Shown piece by piece: positions 1-5,734 of a stretch of DNA of 6,638 nt. Under the pieces are notes generated by a model. The model made no database searches. It was not told where the DNA came from and saw nothing but the letters and a program-made list of their open reading frames with translations. Each line of letters starts with the position of its first letter. Positions within the stretch are counted from its first letter, which is position 1. Origin of the DNA: Bacillota bacterium (GTDB lineage Bacteria; Bacillota; UBA4882; UBA10575); NCBI GenBank assembly GCA_012521315.1, contig JAAYMP010000059.1, forward strand, positions 1-6,638, read 5' to 3'. Position numbers and translations under genes: made by a program.

Positions 1-1371
1 CCGGAGTATGAGTTGTTATACGGTAATTTGCAACAGACGGAACAGGATGAGATTATCGGGCGCCTCCGGGAGATGGGTATTCCCTATCGGAAGGAATACA
101 ACGCGTTGTATGTGGCGAATGCGTCCGAGGTGCGGGCGGAACTGATGAAGGCGGGGATCCCCAAGGGCGGGATCATCGGTTGGGAGATCTTTGACCGCAG
201 CAGCCTCGGGGCAACCACTTTTCTGAATACCGTAAACTACCAACGGGCGTTACAAGACGAGATCCGGCGTACGCTACGCCAAATTGAAGGCGTCATTGAT
301 GCGGCGGTGATCGTCACCCTGCCGGAGCCGGCTCCGGTCTTTGAGGACGAAAAAAAGGAGCCGACCGTTTCCATCACCCTTAATCTGCAGCAGCCCAATA
401 TCCTGAGTAAGAGTCAGGTGCAGGCCATCGTAAACTTTGTGGCGGGCTGTGTGGCCGGGATGCGACCGGAACAGGTCACGATCATTGATAATTTTGCCAA
501 TGACTTAACGGCCGCGATCCGCACCACTGCGGCCCTGGACGGCTCCTTGCTCGAACAGCAGATGGCGTACAAGAAGAGAATGGAGCAGGAGTACAAACAG
601 CGGATCGAGGCGGTTTTAGGCCGGATTTACGGTTTGAATAATGTGGCTGCCACCGTCAACGTCACGTTGAACTTTGATTATCAGGAGATTCGTAAAGAAA
701 CATACGGCGACCGGGGGGTACCCCGCAGTGAACAGGAGATCTTAGAAACCTATACCGGAACTGGAATCCTCCCTTACGGAATTCCAGGGACCGATTCCAA
801 TATTACCCAGTATCGCCTGGGTGGGACTGAACAGGAAAGTACATACGAACGTAGCGAACGGACGGTCAATACGGAGATTAACAAGGTTGAAGAACATCTT
901 TTGAAGCAAGGACCAATCATCGAACGGATCTCGGCAAGCGTGGTGATCGGTCACCGTTTATCCGTGTCGGAGATCGCTCAGATCGAGGAGACGGTTGCCG
1001 CCACGGTAGGGGCGCTGCCCACCCGGGGTGACCAGATTACGGTTTTCAGCCGGGAATTCTTCGTGCAAGAACCGGATGAGACCGCGATGCCACCGGAAGA
1101 ACCACAAGTCTACTGGCCGGGATTGGCTCTTGCCGGCTTCGGCGCGGCGTTGCTGATCGGGTACTTGCTGGTCCGCATGCGGAGGAGAAGAAAAGAACAA
1201 CAGGCCATCGACCTGCTGGTGGACGATTCCGCTGGTGAAGCGGCCGCGGCGGAAGAACTGAGTCCAGAGGAGAAAAAGCGGCGTGAACGCGAAGAATTTA
1301 TCCTGGAAATGGCGCGTACCGAGCCACAGACTATGGTAGCGCTCTTACGGACTTGGATGTCAGAGGATTAG
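1..1371 (+). CDS. fliF: Flagellar MS-ring protein FliF (5' partial)
   Basis: FliF builds the MS-ring in the cytoplasmic membrane, the base of the rotor and the housing of the export gate. The frame is open from base 1 and gives 456 residues; the first residues (PEYELLYGNL) match the start of the first ring-building motif, so the N-terminus and first membrane helix lie outside the window. In window numbering, residues about 1-60 are the end of RBM1, about 76-168 the YscJ/FliF-like RBM2 (VTLPEPAPVF, then TIIDNFANDL), and about 190-330 the RBM3/collar region including GIPGTDSN. A second membrane helix spans about 372-391 and is followed by a basic stop-transfer run (RMRRRRK). The acidic tail ends EPQTMVALLRTWMSED, the expected FliG-binding helix. 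The usually conserved NYE near residue 290 reads NTE here. fliG starts 13 nt downstream, fitting the MS-ring/C-ring partnership. Family assignment is secure. Confidence 0.97.
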   Translation, partial: PEYELLYGNLQQTEQDEIIGRLREMGIPYRKEYNALYVANASEVRAELMKAGIPKGGIIGWEIFDRSSLGATTFLNTVNYQRALQDEIRRTLRQIEGVIDAAVIVTLPEPAPVFEDEKKEPTVSITLNLQQPNILSKSQVQAIVNFVAGCVAGMRPEQVTIIDNFANDLTAAIRTTAALDGSLLEQQMAYKKRMEQEYKQRIEAVLGRIYGLNNVAATVNVTLNFDYQEIRKETYGDRGVPRSEQEILETYTGTGILPYGIPGTDSNITQYRLGGTEQESTYERSERTVNTEINKVEEHLLKQGPIIERISASVVIGHRLSVSEIAQIEETVAATVGALPTRGDQITVFSREFFVQEPDETAMPPEEPQVYWPGLALAGFGAALLIGYLLVRMRRRRKEQQAIDLLVDDSAGEAAAAEELSPEEKKRREREEFILEMARTEPQTMVALLRTWMSED

Positions 1372-1377
1372 AGGAGG
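1370..1377 (+). promoter_or_regulatory. Ribosome binding site of fliG (decides TTG start)
   Basis: AGAGGAGG overlaps the last two bases of the fliF stop codon and lies 7 nt before TTG at 1385. An ATG at 1380 is closer, but in its own frame it reads ATG TCT TGA and stops at once. The TTG is therefore the real start, and fliG translation is probably coupled to termination on fliF. Confidence 0.85.
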
Positions 1378-1384
1378 AAATGTC

Positions 1385-2389
1385 TTGAGTACGCAGTTAA
1401 CCGGTCGGCAAAAATGCGCTATCGTCTTAATTTCGCTCGGCTCTGAGTTGTCTTCCCGAGTCCTGAAGTTCTTTCGGGAGGATGAGATCGAAGATTTAAC
1501 GCTGGAGATCGCCGGGTTCCGCCGGATTGAGCCGGAAATTAAGTACGAGGTCTTAAACGAGTTTTATGAACTTTGTTTGGCGCAAAACTATATTTCCGTT
1601 GGCGGGATCGATTACGCCAGGGAAATGTTGGAGAAGGCCCTAGGACCGACCAGAGCCCAAGATATTTTGAATAAACTGACCACCTCCTTGCAGGTACGCC
1701 CCTTTGATTTCGCCCGGAAAACCGATCCCAGCCAGTTGGCGAACTTTATTCAGAACGAGCACCCGCAGACCATCGCTTTGGTCCTTTCCTACTTGAATCC
1801 GGACCAGGCAGGAATGATCCTCTCCTCCCTTGCCCCCGCCGACCAGGTTGAAGTGGCGAAGAGAATTGCGACGATGGACCGGGCCACCCCGGAGGTGCTC
1901 AAAGAGGTCGAACACGTCCTCGAAAAACGGCTGTCTTCTTTTGTGCTGCAAGACTTCACGCTGGCTGGCGGGATTGATGCAGCGGTTGCCATTTTGAACC
2001 GGGTGGACCGGGGGACGGAAAAAACAATCATGGAAGCGCTGGAAGAAGACAACCCAGAGCTGGCTGAAGAGATTAAGAAACGGATGTTTGTCTTTGAAGA
2101 CCTTGTTACTCTGGATGACCGCTCCATCCAGCGTGTGCTTAAAGATGTTGATATGCGTGATTTGGCGTTGGCCTTGAAGACAGCAAGTCAAGAGGTGACC
2201 AACCGGATCTTTAAGAACATTTCATCCCGTGCCCGCGAGATGATCAAGGAAGACATGGAGTTGATGGGACCGGTCCGCCTCCGCGATGTGGAGGAAGCGC
2301 AACAGAAGATCGTCAACTGTATCAGGCAGCTTGATGAGAGCGGCGAGATTGTGATTGCCCGGGGCGGAGAGGATGAGATCATTGTCTAA
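1385..2389 (+). CDS. fliG: Flagellar motor switch protein FliG
   Basis: FliG is the rotor protein that contacts the stator and converts ion flow into torque; it also bridges FliF to FliM. The protein has 334 residues, the usual length. It has the N-terminal FliF-binding domain (about 1-100), the middle domain with the EHPQ motif at 125-128, the MFVF hinge motif at 234-237 that links middle and C-terminal domains, and the C-terminal torque domain. The charged residues that face the stator in Escherichia coli (K264, R281, D288, D289, R297) align here with K265, R282, E289, D290 and R298, inside LALALK, NISSRA, IKEDME and GPVR. It ends with the acidic EDEIIV tail typical of Gram-positive FliG. 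The start is TTG, supported by AGGAGG 7 nt upstream. The 3' end overlaps fliH by 17 nt (or 8 nt if fliH starts at the later TTG). Confidence 0.98.
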   Translation: MSTQLTGRQKCAIVLISLGSELSSRVLKFFREDEIEDLTLEIAGFRRIEPEIKYEVLNEFYELCLAQNYISVGGIDYAREMLEKALGPTRAQDILNKLTTSLQVRPFDFARKTDPSQLANFIQNEHPQTIALVLSYLNPDQAGMILSSLAPADQVEVAKRIATMDRATPEVLKEVEHVLEKRLSSFVLQDFTLAGGIDAAVAILNRVDRGTEKTIMEALEEDNPELAEEIKKRMFVFEDLVTLDDRSIQRVLKDVDMRDLALALKTASQEVTNRIFKNISSRAREMIKEDMELMGPVRLRDVEEAQQKIVNCIRQLDESGEIVIARGGEDEIIV

Positions 2390-3242
2390 GTCGAATATAA
2401 TTAAAGACCCAAATGTGAAAAGAGAGGCTTGCTTCATTGATCTTCCCGAATTGGAGTGGGCCTATTACGAGTTTCTTGCCGCGCGGGCGGAGGCCGCCGC
2501 GGCGACGGAGACGGCGGCGGTGTCGGAGACAACCGGGACCGAGTCACAAAAAGTGGATTTGGATGAAGCCCGGCAGCAGGCGGAGATGATTCTCGCCACC
2601 GCCCGCGAGGAGGCGGATTCGATCCTTGCCGAGCTTGAGGCGCGACGAAAGCAAACCGAGGAAGAACTGGCCCAGGCCAAAGAGGAGGCCGCTGCGGAGT
2701 GTGACCGCTTGAAAAAAGAGGCTTACGATCGCGGTTACGAAGAAGGTTGGCAGAAGGGAAACGAGGAAGGCGAAAAGGCATGGGCGGAAAAGATCACCGC
2801 GGCCGAAAGAACTTTACAGGAAGCGAAGGCCGAAGCGATTGACCTGATTAACCGGGCGGAGGCAGAAAGAAACGCCCGGCTTCGCGAATCTGAAGAGGAA
2901 ATCCTCAAGTTGGCCGTAGAAATTGCCGAAAAAATAATTAACAACGAGTTAAAAGCGGACCCGGACAAATGGTTGGAGATGATCCGTGTTGCCACCGAAA
3001 AAATAGCGGGGGCGGCGGAAGTAACGATCCGGATCGCCCAGAAGGATGAGGCCTTCCTCATCAAAAACCTCGGAGAGATCCGCAGCCTCTTTACGGAGTC
3101 GCCAAACTTGCAAGTGGTGACCGACTCGAACTTGAAACCGGGCGATTTTATCCTCCAGAGTAATTTAGGTCAGGTCGACGCCAGGCTTCACCAACAACTG
3201 ACCAAGATCTACCAGGCTTTTAAAGAAGAAGGTTGTTACTAG
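2373..3242 (+). CDS. fliH: Flagellar assembly protein FliH
   Basis: FliH dimers bind the FliI ATPase, hold it at the export gate and restrain its activity. The protein has about 289 residues. The N-terminal end (SLSKSNIIKDPNV) fits the family; it is followed by an alanine- and glutamate-rich, low-complexity stretch, then a long charged helix. Near nt 2733-2771 glycines recur every four residues (GYEEGWQKGNEEG), the GxxxG signature of FliH. The C-terminal third is the ATP-synthase-E/FliH-like domain, ending PGDFILQSNLGQVDARL. The start is uncertain. ATG at 2373 has GGAG only 3 nt upstream. TTG at 2382 has AGAGG 9 nt upstream and would give MSKSNIIK. An in-frame TTG at 2355 lacks a good site. 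All options overlap the fliG end, so coupling is likely. fliI begins 2 nt after the stop. Confidence 0.95.
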   Translation: MRSLSKSNIIKDPNVKREACFIDLPELEWAYYEFLAARAEAAAATETAAVSETTGTESQKVDLDEARQQAEMILATAREEADSILAELEARRKQTEEELAQAKEEAAAECDRLKKEAYDRGYEEGWQKGNEEGEKAWAEKITAAERTLQEAKAEAIDLINRAEAERNARLRESEEEILKLAVEIAEKIINNELKADPDKWLEMIRVATEKIAGAAEVTIRIAQKDEAFLIKNLGEIRSLFTESPNLQVVTDSNLKPGDFILQSNLGQVDARLHQQLTKIYQAFKEEGCY

Positions 3243-3244
3243 CG

Positions 3245-4600
3245 ATGGGGCGGACTTTGCAAAAAGGATTCCCCGCTTTTTGTGCGGATCCTTACCGGGA
3301 AAAACTGGCGACGGTCGACCCATTATGCCGGTTGGGACAAGTGGATAAAGTGGTCGGGTTGACCCTGGAGGCCGAAGGCCCGCCGACCTATGTCGGTGAA
3401 GTATGTTACCTGAAAACCCGCTCCGGCCATCAGGTGCTGGGGGAAGTGGTTGGTTTCCGGGCGGGGAAAGCCCTTCTTCTTCCATTGGGCGCGATGGAAG
3501 GGATTGGCCCCGGTTGTGAAGTGATCGCCCTGGACCGTACCCTGAAAACGCCCGTCGGGGAAGGATTGCTCGGCCGGGTGCTGGACGGGTTGGGCCAGCC
3601 CATCGACGGCCGGGGAAAACCGGAGTTCAGCGGTTACTACCCCCTGATGGCGGATGTCCGGAACCCCCTGAAACGGGCCCGGATCGAAAAACCGTTGTCC
3701 TTGGGGGTTAAAGCCATCGATGGGTTGCTCACCTGTGGTCAGGGCCAACGCCTGGGGATCTTTGCCGGCAGCGGGGTGGGGAAAAGTACCCTGTTGGGAA
3801 TGATCGCCCGCAATTCAGCGGCGGATTACAATGTGATCGCCCTCATCGGCGAACGGGGCCGGGAAGTGAAGGAGTTCATCGAGAAAGACCTGGGGCCGGA
3901 GGGTCTGGCCCGCTCCGTGGTGGTGGCGGCCACTTCCGACCAGCCGGCTTTGGTCCGGATTAAAGGGGCTTACACCGCGACGGCGATCGCCGAGTATTTC
4001 CGGGACCAGGGGGCCAATGTCATGTTGATGATGGATTCGGTGACCCGTTTTGCTTTGGCCCAGCGCGAAGTGGGTCTGGCCGTTGGCGAACCGCCGGCGA
4101 CACGGGGTTACACTCCTTCGGTGTTCGCCTTAATCCCGAAGCTCTTGGAACGGTCCGGTACCGCGGAGCGGGGAAGTATCACCGCCCTGTATACGGTCCT
4201 GGTGGAAGGTGACGACATGAACGAGCCGGTGGCCGATACCGTACGGGGAACCTTGGATGGGCACATCGTTCTTTCGCGGGCGTTAGCCCATGAAAACCAT
4301 TACCCGGCCATTGATGTCCTGGCCAGCGTGAGCCGTTTAATGATTGATCTGGCCTCTGAGGAACACCGCAAAGCGGCGGCGACCGTCCGGGAACTGTTGG
4401 CGGTCTACCGAACGAATGAAGATTTGATCAACATCGGGGCCTACGTAAAGGGAAGCAACCCCCGGGTTGACTTGGCGATAAAGATGTACCCGGCCATCCA
4501 AAAGTTTTTACGGCAGGAGATCGAGGAGAACGTTTCCTTGGAACAGACGGTCGAGCTGTTACAGAATTTGGTGGCGGAGGCGGGAGAAGTTGACATTTAA
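3245..4600 (+). CDS. fliI: Flagellum-specific export ATPase FliI
   Basis: FliI is the hexameric ATPase of the flagellar type III export apparatus, related to F1-ATPase beta; it unloads chaperones and helps feed substrates to the gate. From ATG at 3245 it has 451 residues, slightly longer than usual because of the N-terminal end (MGRTLQKGFPAF). Visible motifs are Walker A GSGVGKST at 175-182, GERGREV at 202-208 with E203 as the expected catalytic glutamate, Walker B LMMD ending at D264, the type III ATPase signature region (SVTRFALAQREVG to PSVFALIPKLLERSG, about 265-305), and SVSR with R364 as the likely arginine finger. All key residues are intact. The start was chosen because AAGAAGG lies 12 nt upstream; in-frame TTG at 3233 overlaps fliH but has no spacing to that site. 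The 3' end overlaps fliJ by 11 nt. Confidence 0.98.
   Translation: MGRTLQKGFPAFCADPYREKLATVDPLCRLGQVDKVVGLTLEAEGPPTYVGEVCYLKTRSGHQVLGEVVGFRAGKALLLPLGAMEGIGPGCEVIALDRTLKTPVGEGLLGRVLDGLGQPIDGRGKPEFSGYYPLMADVRNPLKRARIEKPLSLGVKAIDGLLTCGQGQRLGIFAGSGVGKSTLLGMIARNSAADYNVIALIGERGREVKEFIEKDLGPEGLARSVVVAATSDQPALVRIKGAYTATAIAEYFRDQGANVMLMMDSVTRFALAQREVGLAVGEPPATRGYTPSVFALIPKLLERSGTAERGSITALYTVLVEGDDMNEPVADTVRGTLDGHIVLSRALAHENHYPAIDVLASVSRLMIDLASEEHRKAAATVRELLAVYRTNEDLINIGAYVKGSNPRVDLAIKMYPAIQKFLRQEIEENVSLEQTVELLQNLVAEAGEVDI
4576..4580 (+). promoter_or_regulatory. Ribosome binding site of fliJ inside fliI
   Basis: GGAGG lies within the last codons of fliI, 9 nt before the TTG start of fliJ at 4590. A second purine run (GGGAGAAG) abuts the start. 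This supports the overlapping TTG start, which gives the canonical FliJ opening FKFQPILNLRK. Confidence 0.7.
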
Positions 4601-5021
4601 ATTTCAACCCATTTTGAACCTGCGCAAACACCATGAAGACCGATGCCGAACCCGCTTTAAGGAAGAACAAGAGAAGCTTTGGCTGATCGACGAAGAGTTG
4701 AGCCGGTTGCAGGCGATCAAAAAACAACGGGAAGCGGAGACGGAACAGCTCTCCATTGGCCGGCTCAGTCTGGAACATTTGCTCTCCGGCAGTAGCTACC
4801 TGGCCTATTTGCGCCGGAAACAAAAGGAAGCGTCCGCACGGCGGGTACGCCAAGCGGAAGAGGTTGAGAGGGCCCGCGCAACTTTGGTCCAGGCCCGGAA
4901 AGAAACGAAAGTGATGGAAAGACTGAAGGAAAAAATGGCCCAGAAAGAAGCGGAAGCAAGACTGCACCAAGAGCAGAAAACCCTGGATGAAGTTGCTATT
5001 ACCCAGATTTATCGTAATTAG
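4590..5021 (+). CDS. fliJ: Flagellar export protein FliJ
   Basis: FliJ is a small coiled-coil protein that inserts into the FliI hexamer like the gamma stalk of F1-ATPase, contacts FlhA and cycles export chaperones. The protein has 143 residues, typical for the family, and is almost entirely helical and highly charged. The first residues (MTFKFQPILNLRKHHED) match the conserved FliJ N-terminus. The C-terminal part has the usual KVMERLKEKM helix and ends with LDEVAITQIYRN, where the DE-(I/V)-A motif is typical. The start is TTG, overlapping the end of fliI by 11 nt, so its translation is probably coupled to fliI. FliJ is weakly conserved in sequence, but the termini, length and position together make the call firm. 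Confidence 0.95.
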   Translation: MTFKFQPILNLRKHHEDRCRTRFKEEQEKLWLIDEELSRLQAIKKQREAETEQLSIGRLSLEHLLSGSSYLAYLRRKQKEASARRVRQAEEVERARATLVQARKETKVMERLKEKMAQKEAEARLHQEQKTLDEVAITQIYRN

Positions 5022-5027
5022 AGGTGA
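5020..5027 (+). promoter_or_regulatory. Ribosome binding site of the ylxF-like gene
   Basis: AGAGGTGA overlaps the fliJ stop codon and ends 5 nt before ATG at 5033. An in-frame GTG at 5024 lies inside this site, so it is an unlikely start; ATG 5033 is preferred. Confidence 0.75.
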
Positions 5028-5032
5028 ATGAG

Positions 5033-5617
5033 ATGCTACGTTACATCGCCGGGATTTTAACCGCTTTCCTGTTTATTGGTTCGGTTTTCGGCTTTGTATA
5101 TATCCTTGAGCAGTATGATTACGTTGATTTAAAACCTGGGGTTTTAATTGCGTTATCAGCGATTCCCGGTTGGGAGGAAGTGTACGAGGCCTACCAACTG
5201 GGCCTGGTAAATATGGGTGTTTTACAGGAGCGGGAAGAATTGTTGGCGGCAAAAGCCGATGCCCTGGCCAGCGAGGCGGAACAGCTGGAAGCGGAACGAC
5301 AGTCCCTGATCGAACAGTTGGTTGCTTTACAGGAAAAAGAGGAGTATCTAGCCCTTCAAGAGCGGAAAATGGCTGAGCAACAGGCCGAATTCCGCCTTGC
5401 CCAGCAGACGGAGGCCGCCAATCAGGACCGCCAGGTGCGCGCCGCGCGGCTTTTGGAGGCGATGAGTCCTGACGTTGCCGGTGAGAACCTTTTAAAAATG
5501 CCTTTCGAAATGGGCGTCGCGGTTTTAACGCTGATCGAACCAAGAAAAGCCAGCCGTATTTTGGAATCAATGCCCGCGGAAGAGAGCGCCAAGTATATGG
5601 CCGCGCTGTCCGATTAA
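5033..5617 (+). CDS. ylxF: YlxF/MotE-like membrane coiled-coil protein
   Basis: From ATG at 5033 the protein has 194 residues. A single hydrophobic segment at about 7-26 (GILTAFLFIGSVFGFVYIL) has a short N-terminal side and acts as a signal anchor. Residues about 62-135 form a heptad-like, Glu/Gln/Ala-rich coiled coil. Residues about 137-194 (RAARLLEAMSPDVAGENLLK through ILESMPAEESAKYMAALSD) look like the MgtE N-terminal-like helical repeat found in MotE proteins. The gene sits between fliJ and fliK, exactly where ylxF lies in Bacillus subtilis. In alphaproteobacteria, MotE acts as a chaperone for the periplasmic motility protein MotC; whether the Bacillota protein does anything similar is not established. 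Orientation predicts the coiled coil outside the membrane, which is inference. Two in-frame stops (TAA TGA) end the gene, and a 117-nt gap follows. Domain and synteny call good, function uncertain. Confidence 0.87.
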   Translation: MLRYIAGILTAFLFIGSVFGFVYILEQYDYVDLKPGVLIALSAIPGWEEVYEAYQLGLVNMGVLQEREELLAAKADALASEAEQLEAERQSLIEQLVALQEKEEYLALQERKMAEQQAEFRLAQQTEAANQDRQVRAARLLEAMSPDVAGENLLKMPFEMGVAVLTLIEPRKASRILESMPAEESAKYMAALSD

Positions 5618-5663
5618 TGACCATGGCCTTTGGGGTATGGTCGGCAAGCTTTTTGTAAACTCG

Positions 5664-5707
5664 CTTTACTAGGAATTGCCAACCGGCAGTTCCCTTCCAT
5701 AGTAAAG
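5664..5707 (+). promoter_or_regulatory. Long imperfect hairpin upstream of fliK
   Basis: The outer stem is CTTTACTA (5664-5671) with TAGTAAAG (5700-5707), 8 perfect pairs. The inner stem is GGAATTGCC (5672-5680) with GGCAGTTCC (5685-5693), 9 pairs including one G-U, closed by the loop AACC. A 6-nt bulge (5694-5699) separates the stems on the 3' side only. The downstream flank is purine-rich (AAAAGGGAAAAG), so a rho-independent terminator is unlikely. It may be an mRNA stability or processing element, a translational control structure, or a copy of a dispersed palindromic repeat. The structure is visible in the bases; the role is inference. Confidence 0.65.
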
Positions 5708-5719
5708 AAAAGGGAAAAG

Positions 5720-5730
5720 AAAGGAGGTGA
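5720..5730 (+). promoter_or_regulatory. Full-length Shine-Dalgarno of fliK
   Basis: AAAGGAGGTGA is an 11-nt perfect complement to the 16S rRNA 3' end of Bacillota, ending 4 nt before TTG at 5735. It is the strongest ribosome binding site in the window and fixes the fliK start. It lies 12 nt after the leader hairpin, so folding of the leader could expose or mask it. Confidence 0.88.
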
Positions 5731-5734
5731 ACCT

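Larger units (their letters stand above)
5618..5734 (+). other. Intergenic leader before fliK
   Basis: This is the only gap longer than 13 nt between genes in the window. It contains a weak hairpin (GACCAT 5619-5624 with ATGGTC 5637-5642), a long imperfect hairpin at 5664-5707, two helices that compete with it, and a very strong ribosome binding site. No U-run follows the hairpin on either strand, so it does not look like a terminator. No convincing sigma-A or sigma-D promoter was seen. Confidence 0.7.

Noticed and set aside
715..724. 10-bp perfect palindrome GGGGTACCCC in fliF
   Set aside because: Falls on conserved-frame coding sequence (Gly-Val-Pro) with no further symmetry; likely chance in GC-rich DNA.
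1380..1388. ATG at 1380 as the fliG start
   Set aside because: In that frame the third codon is TGA. The TTG at 1385 opens the conserved frame.
1640..2191. 183-codon antisense frame inside fliG
   Set aside because: Lies wholly opposite a well-conserved fliG, with no start signal and no recognisable protein features.
2480..2530. GC-rich low-complexity stretch in fliH resembling a frameshifted insert
   Set aside because: The frame stays open and encodes the Ala/Glu-rich linker common in FliH; flanking family motifs are in the same frame.
4428..4970. 180-codon antisense frame opposite the fliI end and fliJ
   Set aside because: Explained by the codon use of the real genes on the other strand; the peptide is Pro/Phe-rich without domains.
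5073..5624. 183-codon antisense frame opposite the ylxF-like gene
   Set aside because: Arg/Pro-rich shadow of the coiled-coil gene; no ribosome site or family resemblance.
5676..5705. Promoter-like TTGCCA, 18 nt, TAGTAA before fliK
   Set aside because: The -35 matches 5 of 6 but the -10 only 3 of 6, the spacing is not ideal, and both elements are parts of the hairpin stems. No sigma-D-type GCCGATAA box was seen.
5664..5720. Rho-independent terminator before fliK
   Set aside because: The hairpin is followed by purines, not a U-run, on the + strand, and the - strand reading also lacks a U-run. A terminator would also cut the operon before fliK.
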